From contig WION01000432.1 in the NCBI GenBank assembly GCA_015039365.1, forward strand, positions 1-44,688: a DNA stretch of 44,688 nt, written 5' to 3'. This document shows, piece by piece, positions 11,367-21,646 of this stretch (its first letter is position 1; every line of letters begins with the position of its first letter). The stretch comes from Amanita rubescens. Lineage: Eukaryota; Basidiomycota; Agaricomycetes; Agaricales; Amanitaceae. Position numbers and translations under genes: made by a program. Below the pieces are notes generated by a model that saw only the letters and a program-made list of their open reading frames with translations, was not told the DNA's origin and searched no databases.

Positions 11367-12374
11367 ATTTGAAGCAATCGAGACTAATGGACCTTCCAGG
11401 ATCCAACTGCATAACCTGTATGTCGGAAATTTTCTCCAGGAATAAGGCAGTGTTAAGTCTAATGGTATTTTTTTTCTTTTCGAAATTACCCTGTCAGGTA
11501 CCGCCAAATTTTCTAGCCCGTTAGGCAACTAAACTTTTTTGCCTAGCCGTACTCCCTCACGGGAACTGGGATGGAGCCAAAGAGAGTGCGATCATTACCT
11601 CGTCGGGTTGTTATAGTTGAAACTAATATCGCATTTATAAAGTGGTGATGCCAGCACTATTGGGACGAACAGACCACCATCTATTGGGACAAACAGACCA
11701 CCATCGTCTACTGGGTCAGTCATAGACCTTCGAACATTCTGGTTGAAACTAATATCCCCCCTTAAAGATCTGACGAGACTCTCGTTCAAGGATTACCGGC
11801 GCGCCTTCCGCCCGCACACATTCGCAATGGGCCCAACGGTCCCCGCTAGCCAGAGGTTCGTTCGAGTACCCAAACTATTCAAATAGTTGTTTAACCGCAC
11901 TTTCTGTAGGTTCTCAGAGGTTGGGGTGAAGCTGCTATCAGTTGTTGAGCTGTAACGTAGTGCGTTGAGGGTGTACGACTAATTTAAGAGTGATAGTGAC
12001 CGCAAGGGTACTGAAATAATTGTATCAATCGCTTAACCTTAAGAAACGTACTCGTGAAGATTAGTATTTCTTTCAAGAAATAGCATTAGTCCCAACCGCC
12101 TAATTCTCTGAAAAAATGGATCATATTAGTCTCAGCTGTCCTGGCAAACTCTCCGCCGCACCTCTCTGAGAATGTGTAGCACTGGCAGCATGTCTTTGAA
12201 GGAACTGTGTCAATCACCTAACCTTGAGAAATGCACTAATCGTACCCATGATGATTAGTATCCCTTTCAATGAATAATGTTAGTCCCAACTGCCTAATTC
12301 TCTGAAAAATACATTTCCGTACCTCGATCCCGGAGGATGGGCAATATCGGCAGAAGGCCGTTGAAGCCACCATG
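11367..12374. repeat. Decayed exon/intron-like repeats between secreted genes A and C
   Basis: No gene called. 11380-11770 aligns with the 3' region of copy B at 14980-15250: shared blocks include GACCTTCCAG, a GTCGGAAATTTTC-like block, AGGTACyG...TTTTC, and the branch-like TTGAAACTAATATC at 11616 and 11742. From about 12025 a second repeat family runs with the 3' end of copy C: TCAATCrCyTAACCTT at 12025 and 12210 (a third partial copy at 12375), and a 25-base TTAGTCCCAAC...CTGAAAAA block at 12087 and 12280, giving a unit of roughly 185-195 bp. On the minus strand these look like degenerate copies of C's last intron and exon. Confidence 0.55.
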
Positions 12375-12935
12375 TCAATCGCTTATCACATTGTGTGATG
12401 CATCATCGTACCTGATAAGGGGGGCGTTTTCATCTGGCGTCTCGCTAGAGGGAAATGAGCTTCGACTGCTTAACACATTGAAAATCCAACCAATTGTACC
12501 TGTGGCGATTCCCGTTGGGATCGTGAGCACTGGAGGTTGACCTGCCAGGGAACATAAGTCTCGACACATTGATAATGCTTTACAACACACCCCGGATTAG
12601 AACCGCTCTCGGGATCGGCTCTCGTATCCTTAGTCCGAAATTTATTCAGGCAGTGCCCCACAAGGTTCTTTCCAAGTTGCACTGCACCTAAGGCAACGGG
12701 CACGCATACCATGCCTGTGGCCACGTTCAGAACCGTCCTGCAAAATTATCGATTTATCTTGGGTAAGAATGCCCGCATATACTCACCCGGTAAGAGGCGC
12801 GGAAGGAATCTCAGGTTGCGGGTTAATAATGGGATAGTCTGGGCCAATCGGAGGGACGGGGACGCCAACAGAAGTTCGAGATAATAGGGAAAGTTGAAGG
12901 AGCACCAGAGAAACAGAAACGGTGAGCTTAATCAT
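12375..12935 (-). CDS. Small secreted/membrane protein, family copy C (135 residues)
   Basis: Model: complement(join(12375..12444,12500..12541,12591..12737,12787..12935)), 408 nt, all phases agree, introns 49-55 bp. Residues 1-24 are a signal peptide (MIKLTVSVSLVLLQLSLL...) ending SVG, followed by VPVPP as in copy A (LPVPP). A Pro-rich linker (about 28-48) leads to a hydrophobic stretch (VATGMVCVPVALGAVQLG, about 54-71), then a polar tail. Exon 3 (STSSAHDPNGNRHR) resembles a B-type exon in sequence, length and phase (TAASSPNLRGPGHR), evidence that 3' exons have been copied between genes. One hydrophobic segment after the signal suggests a single-pass membrane protein. No known family. Confidence 0.68.
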
Positions 12936-12965
12936 GGTGTCGAATTGAGATGGGCGAACGGTATC

Positions 12966-13032
12966 CTCAAGTGACCAGCACGTTGAGTGTACTGTGCTGA
13001 GGCTCCGAAGAGTCAGTTGACAGAATTTATAC
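12966..13032 (-). promoter_or_regulatory. TATA box plus shared leader motif, copy C
   Basis: Read on the minus strand, TATAAATT lies at 13032-13025 and the leader block CAACGTGCTGGTCACTTG lies at 12985-12968, 30 bp before the ATG. The arrangement matches copies A and B in opposite orientation. Confidence 0.68.
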
Positions 13033-13051
13033 AATGCGGCAAAATTTGCTC

Positions 13052-13255
13052 AGCTGCCACTTCACGATGGTAGTTAGGCGAAGCACCTCTTACACGTAGT
13101 GACGTATCGTTTTGCACGAACCACGAGGTGCCGTGCAACAGAGCGGTAAAATTGCGACTCACCAGCTTTTCGATGGTAGTTAAGTAATGCGCCTCCTACT
13201 AGCACATGATGTACCACTACTGGCATAAACGTTGGCTTGCAGGGACACCATCAGG
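13052..13255. repeat. Imperfect direct repeat upstream of copy C
   Basis: Two units about 105 bp apart share CGATGGTAGTTA (13065 and about 13172) and the order CTyAC...GCrCCTCyTAC...GACGTA/GATGTA. They sit 90-300 bp upstream of gene C on its promoter side. The stretch from 13256 to 14248 that follows has no convincing gene; an 84-codon frame at 13940-14194 lacks any supporting feature. Confidence 0.45.
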
Positions 13256-14248
13256 TACTATGCGTCACATCCACATTCACCAGCTCGTGAGTTATCGACA
13301 ACGCGAAAGCCGATTTACATACCTATACTTCAACGCTATCTTAGCCTGAAAAACTCGGAAGCCATTTCCAAGAAGTTGCTTTCGTAACCGCTGCTAGAGC
13401 CTAGGTATGTCAGCCATCCATTAGCCCAGGCGTGGTGTCCTAAGGCCGCTATCGGATCCGTACCCACTGTGTTGATGCCATCCTCACTTCATGCCTCGGC
13501 TTAAGTTTGTCCATGGTAAGTAGTAGACCATTCGAGATCCCGCAGATGCAGGCGTTGCTAACTCGTCGTGAGTCCGTTGCCAGCAAATACTACTTATTTT
13601 GTACATTATTTTAGCCCAGGATATTCTCACCGCGGCCATGCGGAGATCGCCATCGTTGCTTGCGTTTAAAGGTTACTGGAGTCGATCTAGAAACGAGAGA
13701 CGCGTTTCGTCATTTCTTTAATGATGGAGGACGCGGCGTCCGAATCCTTGGATTCAACGTTAATATCTTGAGAGGTAAACTGGCAATTGGTTAATATATA
13801 TTTGATAACGCGGCCCTGTTAGGACATCTCCATCTACTTAATTTACCTCAAGTCCTCTGATGCATACTGAGTTCAATAAGAAGGAACGTGACGGGGTCCG
13901 GTCCGACCGGAGGCGCTGTGTGAGGGAATTAGCAACGGATTGGTGAAACAGCGTGACTCCGTGATGCGCGCGGTTGCTCAAGCGCTCATCTCTTTACATC
14001 ACAGATTCACAAAGTCAGCTAGATTGAATCCCATCCCATGGACTCGGATTCGTGCTTCTCACTCCAGACAAGCTGCAACCCTAGTCTATATGCTGGTCGC
14101 GAGTAAGGCCGCCGCTGAGAACAGCCTTAACCCCGTGACAATGCCTCGCTCCCGACATGATCTGTTATTCCGGTTTCCGCGTAATGGCCTCTAGTTATGG
14201 GGCTATCTATAATGAGCAAATTTTGCCAATTTTTGGATCTCTTAGGCA

Positions 14249-14312
14249 TATAAATTCCTTGAAAGTTCTCTGATCCTTCAGCGCAGTGCACTCAACGTGC
14301 TGGTCACTTGAG
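14249..14312 (+). promoter_or_regulatory. TATA box plus shared leader motif, copy B
   Basis: TATAAAT at 14249-14255, TGCACT at 14287, and the block CAACGTGCTGGTCACTTG at 14293-14310, 22 bp before the ATG. It matches copy A over the whole block and the preceding TGCACT. Confidence 0.7.
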
Positions 14313-14334
14313 AATCTTTTTCGTCCACACAATT

Positions 14335-14880
14335 ATGGTAAAACCCACCACGTATCTTGTGTTTATTCAACTTGCTTTGTTGGTTCAACCTTCTGTCGGC
14401 CTTCCCATTGGGTGAGCATCTTCATTATTCCCTGAGTGAAAATCGAGGTGCTTATTTGCCATTGTCTGAGCCAGGGACCGGAGGGACCGGTGAGATTCGC
14501 GGTCAGCTAGAATTTACACCCAAAATGACTTGACAGTTTGCAGTGAACTTTGCAAACGCTTAGACAGTACTGCTTTGACAGTAGGGCTCTTAGCCACCAT
14601 CCCCGTTTGGGGCTACTGTTGCGTACGGGCATGCGGACTATGCGTGAAATCAAGGACCAAAGAAGAATGCGACCTTGAAGCTGGCAATCAACCAAATGAA
14701 CACGAGGCCCACAACCATCCTCAGCAGGGGACGCATCCACAAGTTGTGAAGTCGCAGCCCAGCAGAAATCAAAGGTATGTTGTAACGTCACCAAGTGTGT
14801 CCAAACTAATATTCCATGAAAGACCTACTGCCAGTAATCCCCGTCCCCAGCGTCCTCCTCCTCGGTATGCCGGAATCTAA
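14335..14880 (+). CDS. Small secreted/membrane protein, family copy B
   Basis: Model: join(14335..14411,14475..14489,14544..14774,14823..14880); 381 nt, 126 residues. The last intron (14775..14822, 48 bp, branch ACTAAT) is a multiple of three, so retention is also possible. A signal peptide (MVKPTTYLVFIQLALLVQ...) ends SVG, then LPIG. A 15-nt exon adds a charged link. The mature region begins ELCKRL, continues through a hydrophobic segment (LTVGLLATIPVWGYCCV), a Cys-x-x-x-Cys-Gly-x-Cys cluster, and a His/Gln/Pro-rich basic tail. The plan matches copy A, but the sequences beyond the signal barely align. Splice-compatible repeat exons continue past 14880, so a longer isoform is possible. Confidence 0.6.
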
Positions 14881-15430
14881 CCCAAACTTTTAACCGATTG
14901 AACCTAATATCTTGAAAGAACTGCTGCCAGCTCCCCCAATCTTCGGGGGCCCGGCCACAGGTACTACCCGGGCGAATCACCCTCCGGACCTTCCAGCGAT
15001 ACCAAACTGCACCTCATGTACGTTGGAAATTTCCTAGGCGTTTGGCGATTGAAACTAACATTCGTTGAAAGTCGTCCCCAGAGGTACTGTGAAACATTTT
15101 CCAGATCGTTAGGCAATTGAAACCAATTTTCCGCGAAGATCAATTACTTGGGCTGATGAAAAAAGTGGCGATGCATCGTACGGCGGAAAATATCTTGGGT
15201 GTTAAAATCGAAACTAATATCTTTTTAAAGATCCCTTGTTACTGCAAGTTATTTATATTCGAGTCATCCGGGTACTAGCGCTGGGTATGTTTCAGCATCC
15301 TAATATTTAGACAGTTCAAACTGATATTTCATTAAAGATCCTCCAGAACTCTTCTTCGGCCCTCGGATGACGACCGGTGCGGTGTAGTATTACGCGAGGT
15401 GTAAAAATTTAAGCTAATATTTCTTGAAAG
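14881..15430 (+). repeat. Array of intron-3'-end-like units downstream of copy B
   Basis: A motif of the form TTGAAACTAATATyTTTGAAAG recurs in varied form at about 14895, 15048, 15112, 15207, 15313 and 15407. Each copy looks like a branch site (CTAAT) followed by an AAAG acceptor. Between copies are short exon-like pieces, for example 14919-14960, which codes TAASSPNLRGPGHR in the same phase as B's preceding exon and resembles exon 3 of copy C. This looks like tandem duplication of whole exon-intron modules, partly decayed. Confidence 0.55.
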
Positions 15431-17767
15431 GTCTCGGGATCCTGAACACCAGCCAGCAAAAGTACGCGCAAGGTCTTTTTATGACTTTGAAAACCGCAAT
15501 TGGGATAGTTTAGGAACAAGATAGTGTGACGAGCTTGACGAATTAGATTAGATTAGCCGAGTTATATTGCGCCTGCGCCAATTCAACGATCTCGATCATT
15601 CTTTATCAATCTGGGCGGTAGTGCCATGACACGTTTAAATATCGTATAGCCCACATCGAAGGCCAGGACTCTCATTCGAAGATGAATTTCGGTGTTCATA
15701 GTATCGAGCTAAATCGAGCGATCCGCTGTCAACCAAGAGATATACCATCTTGGTTTGTTGCAACAGCAACATGTCAAGTGGTAACTAAGCCGCTTATAGG
15801 AGGTGCAGTTATATATGGATACGCTCTAGTCAAGATAGATCGTGATGTAATTGGGTCAGAAATAAACCGTCGACGTAGGTACGGGCCCAAAATATGTTCA
15901 ACGTCATATTTAGAACGTTCCTGGAATCTCAATTATAGCAGATCTCGTCAAATTCCTGAACAACGTAATGATCCGAGGGTCAAAGTTGAACGCAAACTGG
16001 TACTATTGCAGTATTGTATCCATTTTCTCATTGAACACGTTCTGATTGAAGTTTCTGGCCTTCCGTGCTGCCTCTCCCAGAATACCTTTCAATCGCTTTA
16101 TGCATGCTGATAGTGCCCATGACTCCATCGGTTATTGGTGGCAAACAGCGCGTTCGTGCCTTAAAGTGCACCTCTGAGCACCGGTTTTATGTTTTGAACT
16201 GTATGCACGACGTCAGTGGTAATCATCAGGAAAAAAAAACCTAGGCTGACCTTGCCATGCGATCACTTGTAGAGCCCACCCAGGACAAATGAAACAGCGA
16301 GCCGTCACACGTACTCTTGGCCAAACGAACAGTACGTGCATTGAGAGCACCCGGAATATCTCATTAACCTTTCACGTTCATCGTCTGTACAAGCGGCAGG
16401 TCAAATGTGTTGTAAGGTTTGTCAGTAATCGGTGTGCTGCAGAATTGCACTATCAAGTGTCAGCAATCCTGCATCATGTAATGAGATGGAAACAGCCCCT
16501 CGTATGTCTGTTCCAGGCCCCCAACATATTTGCTTATGCAGCTTAACTAGAGGAGAAAGATCTCTTTTGACCATGCTGGATACCACAGGTGAGTTCACAC
16601 CCCAGGACATGGCCCATCCAGAGACGTTGACCGAGCAAATGACGCGAGGTCTGATTATAGTCGCAGAAAGAGTGCTGCTGACACGTCCGACCATAGAACG
16701 GAGTCCAGGTATCCTCGGAGTGTTGCTTGAAGCAATAAAACTTTCCACAACTAGCATCACTGGGATGCACCCGGCGTGGCCGTATGGTGCGTGACTACGA
16801 ACCCTCAGAGGCCAAGACTTCAGGACGCGTGCTGGAGACGTACTCATCTCACGGCCGCGGCCGCGGTGCTATGCACCGTTGACACCGATAGGGCTGTCGC
16901 TGACTGAAAGTACTTACCATGGGTGGTTGATATGTAGAAGAAGAGAGAGACGTTCGTGCGAACTTAAATATTCAACTTGAACTAGGGTCATGATATTCAC
17001 ACGCTCTTCAGTCCAAACGTGCGCCACCATGCAACCCGCGTATCCTCAGCAACCCACCTCCCATGCACTAAGTATCCCACACTCTAACTCCCATGAACAG
17101 CGGACCGGTCTTCCCTGACCGTAACTCCAATCATGTGGTTTATTGTCCCTCCCTCTCTCTCTCTATATTATATATAACTAAGGCAACACTGCTTGTCCCA
17201 GCGAACGCAATAGCACGATAGAAACAAAATCTGTGACATCGACAGCGGATCCTGAAGCAAAGCATAGTCCAGCTAGCGAGTAAGCGCAGGTCTTCTAGCT
17301 TGCTCAACATGATCCGAAACTTGTCTCTTGATAGACATGCCATCATTTTGGTAGGGATCTGCTGAACGGGGAACGTGACTCATGTCGCACCACCCATGAC
17401 ATGCGAGAGAACTAAAGAGTCCCGCATTTGCGCACCCCTGCAAGTCATATCCGCGACGCGTTGTCTCGTTTCCGTGTAGGATCCAAAAGCTAGGGGATGG
17501 CATAAGGGGCTGTCATGTCATCGTCGTCCGTTCCAGGCACAAATGACGAAGTTATTAACTGTTCATGACCGCAAAAACCCACCCTTGTGAACAAGATGAC
17601 TACTACCACAAGCAACAGTCTCCCTTTGTCCTCACATCGGCAAGGGTACCCCGCTTTCCTACGCTTAGATGGAGTGCACAATTGGTCACTTGGCCATCGC
17701 GCGGATGCCATGACGTCCTTCTCGGATATAATATAAATACCCGCTCATCCCATCCTTCAATCATACC
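15431..17767. other. 2.3-kb gap without a supportable gene
   Basis: A 142-codon plus frame (15682-16110) has no signal or domain at its start. Its end (LVLLQYCIHFLIEHVLIEVSGLP, about 16000-16075) faintly recalls the secreted-family signal peptide, but there is no ATG or leader motif beside it, so I treat it as possible debris. Plus (16432-16794) and minus (16422-16847) frames overlap each other and neither is recognisable. Other features: a CCGCGGCCGCGG palindrome near 16853-16864, a CT-rich simple repeat at 17148-17165 followed by TATATA, and a TATAAATA-like box at about 17731 serving the next gene. Confidence 0.4.
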
Positions 17768-19768
17768 ATGGTTCCCTCTTGGCTCCTCGCGCTATCGACT
17801 CTTCTGCTCAGCATCATCAGCGTTGCTGCCACGGGAGGGTTTCCACCTGTGGTGTCACCTCCCGGTGCTTGTGGACTAGATCCTGCTGACGCTAGTTGCG
17901 CCACCGTTTTCGATCAATGCGTCAATACGTTGGTACGTATCCAAGTTTTCTAGCTTTGTATCAATATTCATCGTCGTATAGCAAAAGTAAATCGGATCCA
18001 TATAGCAACGAAGCTTGTGTCGCGGCCGCCTCGTGTTATCCCACCAACCCAGATTCTTTCCTTTCTGTTCTCTTCTGTCGCGTTTCTGGCCCTACTGGAA
18101 ATCCGCCTAGGAGTGCAAACATTCCTCGCGTCAATGGTTCGGTATGACTGGTTGCAAACTGCCTTGCATATACTAAGACCCTACGGCCAGATTGCTTCTC
18201 AAATGCTCGTTAACGGCAGCGCTACTTACGAATCCTATGCGAAGTGGTACACCGGCGTCGTCTCTACTACAAATTCCAACGTGACCGCCTTGTGAGTGGA
18301 GTATCTCTAACCTCGATATATGCGGCAACTAAAGAACGCACAGGATTGACATCGCTTTCGTGAAGATGAGCTTTGATATCATTTTGGCATGGACTGGCTT
18401 TTGTTCAACTGGAAAGATACCCGAGGGAAATCTCATCGACTGGTTCCAATGGTTCAGCTCCGTTCAAGGGCCATCTACCACTTGCGGCATTATTAAGAAT
18501 TGCCCGTTGACTTATTACCCATATACGATGGACTTGACGGTTACATGCGCCAAGGATAAAGTATGTTGACCTTCATTTGATCTTTTCAAATAGACACTGA
18601 CGACGCACTCTCAGAACGCAATTTCCAATCCCTTCTCCATCAAATCCTGCGTAGCGGCTGGACTGAACTGGCAGGACGGCATTGATTCGTTCCTTGAAGC
18701 CGTCACCTGTCGGTACAACCTCAACTTTGGGACTAGCAACAGCGTTCCTGCGAGCAATAATCTCCCGGCCCTTTCCTTTGATTTGCCGGTCGCGAACCCT
18801 CCCCCATACACGCAGCAGAATTTCGTCGATTTCACTTACGGGCAGCTTTCGGCCATTGGAACGAGCGCCGTCCGTTGGCCTTCGACGTATGTGGCTTCAC
18901 CCACTAAATTTTTTGGTCCTTGACACTTTCTTTTCAAGTATTGAATTCGTTACGCGTACCTGGACAATCATTGTCGCGTAAGTGGATAACGTGCTATGAA
19001 CCCGCTTCTTTCAGAATTGATGATGCTGTCGTTTAGGTGGACAAACTTTTGCTTGAGCGGTCAAGTTCCTCAGAAGAACTTGTCAGATTTGCTCAAATAC
19101 TCGCATGTGGCTCTTACGAGTACTACGTGCACGTGCCCCACGGACCCAAGCCAAAGTTGCGCGCAGCTTTTCAATGTTTGCCTTAACTCTTCTGTGCGTC
19201 GCGGTTCACTAGACTCCTTTTTTCATGATATTAATATAGCTAATCAGACCATCCTTACGAACCCCTACGCCGATCGTAATTGCGTCTTGGCCGCTACATG
19301 CTGTACGTAGCATCAACTTTATCCTTATGTGCTCTTTACATTCATCTCACCACAGATAATGGTGGCGTGAAGGCATTTGGTAACGGTATCTCCTGTGCCA
19401 AGAACACCGAAGGCAGAAATACCGACCCGCAATTCTGGCCTCGATTAACTGAATCGGTGATTAACCTTTTTCCAGCGCTTTCCATTTGATTTTAAACTAT
19501 TAATTCGAGGTCTTCAACACTATAGGGAAGAACGGCGTAGCGAGTCAGCAAAACTACATTGACGCGTTCTACTGGTGCTCTTGCTGGGCTCCCTTCTCCA
19601 ATTTGGCCGTCCGGGTAAGTCATACCAAATGAATTTATGGAGTTTGCCTGACTTGAAAAAAGCGTGAGCTACGTCACTGGTAGATGGACCATCATTAAGG
19701 ATTGGACCGCTTTCCCCACTGGCAACGTTCCTTACAAGAATTTTGCTGATTGGACCCAGTACTCTTAA
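17768..19768 (+). CDS. Secreted Cys-rich protein with internal repeats, about 490 residues; one splice phase does not fit
   Basis: Exons: 17768..17928 (GTTGGT donor) or ..17932 (GTACGT donor), 17982..18141, 18191..18291, 18344..18560, 18615..18886, 18939..18977, 19037..19193, 19248..19302, 19356..19456, 19510..19614, 19663..19768. A signal peptide (MVPSWLLALSTLLLSIISVAA) opens it. Three repeated Cys modules follow: CATVFDQCVNT then EACVAAASC; LTVTCAKDK then KSCVAAGL; CAQLFNVCLNS then NCVLAATC. They are separated by Trp/Asn-rich segments (WTGFCSTGKIPEGNL, WTNFCLSGQVPQKNL, WTAFPTGNVPYKNF). Only the GTTGGT donor keeps frame at intron 1. The last intron cannot be brought into phase: its donor follows GTCCGG, one G too many. 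Either a one-base indel has broken the last exon, or the sequence has a homopolymer error. No known family; an extracellular role is inferred from the signal peptide. Confidence 0.65.
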
Positions 19769-20497
19769 GGGGCTGGTAACTTGTGTTCACAAGCTTGTCG
19801 AAACCTTTGGACTTTTTTTTTTGACTGATTTCGAACTTGTTTTACTTACATGGACTTGATACTGGTGTAATCCAGTGATGTTAATTGTTGAAGAAAATGT
19901 TTGTAGAGTAACACAAAACGCAACGCGATCAATGAGTTGCGTGTATTTGAAAACTCACCCACGACTCAGAGTTGGTCCCATATGGCGTATCCCTTGCTCG
20001 GATTCAGAGCCTCCGTATCTGCAGTTCTTTGTTAGGGAAAGAGAACGGAGACCGTCACATTTGCAGATGAAGGAGATGACGGCGTCAACTTAAGTCAAGA
20101 AAGCGTTTATGGAGCAGCGTGGTGCTGGTGTACATGTTCGCTTCACCGGAGATCTTCACATTCAACATCATCTCGACTGTCAGTTCTGGCGTACCTTCCA
20201 GGTGGAGCTCCGAGGCAAACGACATGATTAACTTGGCGAGGGGAGGGGACTGTTTCTCCTTGGTCAAGTCTTTGAGGATGCAACATTTTTGGTCCTCAGA
20301 ATACTTGACCGTGAAGACTTCTGACGAGTCACCTCCAGGAAAAAAGCGGTTGATGGAGAGCGTGGACATCATAGGTAAGAAGGGGCAGGTGTCCCTAAAC
20401 CCGTGATTTCTTTCGTGCCTCTTACCATAACCAAACAATATCATATCTCTAATTGTATTGTCGTACCTAGACAAACTGCAATGGGAAATAACATCTA
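19769..20497. other. Gap with one doubtful minus-strand frame
   Basis: A minus frame (20085-20516) includes about 95 codons from the ATG at 20372 with a fair amino-acid composition (DSSEVFTVKYSEDQKC, LAKLIMSFASELHL). It overlaps the end of the PD-(D/E)XK-like gene, has no recognisable domain and no supporting splice evidence. It may be a small gene or 3' untranslated sequence. The rest of the gap shows nothing. Confidence 0.25.
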
Positions 20498-21411
20498 CTA
20501 CTGATTTGTCAACCAAAAATCAGCAGCATATGCTTGTAACTCTTCAATATCAATGACACTATCACCTTCAAGTTGGCCGGTTGGTTGTCGAAGGTAAACA
20601 TCTACAAATTCAAGGCATAAGGAATCAGTTACATCATACGATGCTGGATCTTCAAGGTCATTTCCAAGGGCACGGCAGGTAATGTGGATACTTTGAATGC
20701 AAGTTGCTTGTGCTGGTACATTTGCTTGTGCCCATGTTCTCACTCCAGGCCGGAGTACTGCTTCAACTGCCTTCCACTTCTCAATGGTGATTCTCCCACC
20801 TCTAGATGATGGATCAAACTTTGCAAGGATGACAATCTTGACATCAAAGTGGGAAGCTGCAAACCACCATCTAGCTTTCTGTCGTAGTGAGTCCCAGGAT
20901 TTGGTATAGCCAGCCTCAATGACTACTGTTGGAAAGCCATTAGGCCTGAGGCATACACGTGGACATAAAGAAGAGTCTCCTTCCCCCTGCGACCTCACAC
21001 CGCCAGCATCATCAAGGTTGGTAAATGTTGTGGCCCGCGTACTGAGGAGCTCCCCTCGTGGTACGCCCATTATGCTATTTATTGACCGAATTGTATCTTT
21101 AAGGAAAAGATGAAGTGCTTCATGAACAACAGTGGGAATGGTGACAATAAGTCGTCCAGAATCAGCCGTGTAGAGTGATAATCGGAACCCCAAACCCCTT
21201 TTTTCCCTTTCCGAGGAAATTCGGTTGAAATTCGCCAGAGAAACATTGTTTATGATGATGATATCACCCAAAGTGTCGTTTCGGATCCGCTTTACCAGAT
21301 CAGTGAACCCACTATATGTGAACTCTATAGGAAATTAGTCTAGGTGCCCCCTATATAAAGATAATATGATTTACCTGGTGCGGAATTTGTTGTCAATTGC
21401 GAAGTTGCCAT
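20498..21411 (-). CDS. PD-(D/E)XK-nuclease-like fungal protein, 287 residues
   Basis: Model: complement(join(20498..21324,21375..21411)), 864 nt, in phase; intron 50 bp. The central block reads as a restriction-endonuclease-like core: FPTVVIEAGYTKSWDSL, then KARWWFAASHFDVKIVILAKFD (about residues 160-190), with a glutamate on a predicted strand, a Ser/Leu helix and a second hydrophobic strand ending in Lys. The region before it (HEALHLFLKDTIRSINSIMG) looks like a helical lead-in. Proteins of this pattern are expanded in mushroom genomes and their role is unknown; some link to mobile or effector-like elements. The catalytic Asp is not obvious, so activity is uncertain. It is divergent from the HNH gene, the two ATGs being 235 bp apart. 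Confidence 0.6.
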
Positions 21412-21646
21412 TGAGACCTCAAAGCCAGCAATACATGTTATGTTTGGCGTGTACCTTCAGCAAGACTTGGTGGCAGATCAGTGATATATCGTGGCGAGCT
21501 CAAAGCGGTGGCGAGGATGGTGCAGCGGCGAGAGCAGTGCGATGGCGAAAACAAAACACTCGCGGCGACTCGATTCAAGTAACGCGTCACGCGTATGTGC
21601 CGTTTCCAAAAATAGTTCCAAATGATGAGTTACCCTTGAATCGCAC

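Noticed and set aside
15682..16110. 142-codon plus-strand frame
   Set aside because: Composition is not protein-like at the start and the leader motif is absent; only its end vaguely resembles the secreted-family signal. Noted as possible debris.
16422..16847. Overlapping plus (120 codons) and minus (141 codons) frames
   Set aside because: Both lack recognisable motifs, signal peptides and splice support; they exclude each other and neither is better than chance.
17148..17177. CT-rich tract followed by TATATA as a promoter
   Set aside because: No gene starts nearby on either strand; it is a simple repeat.
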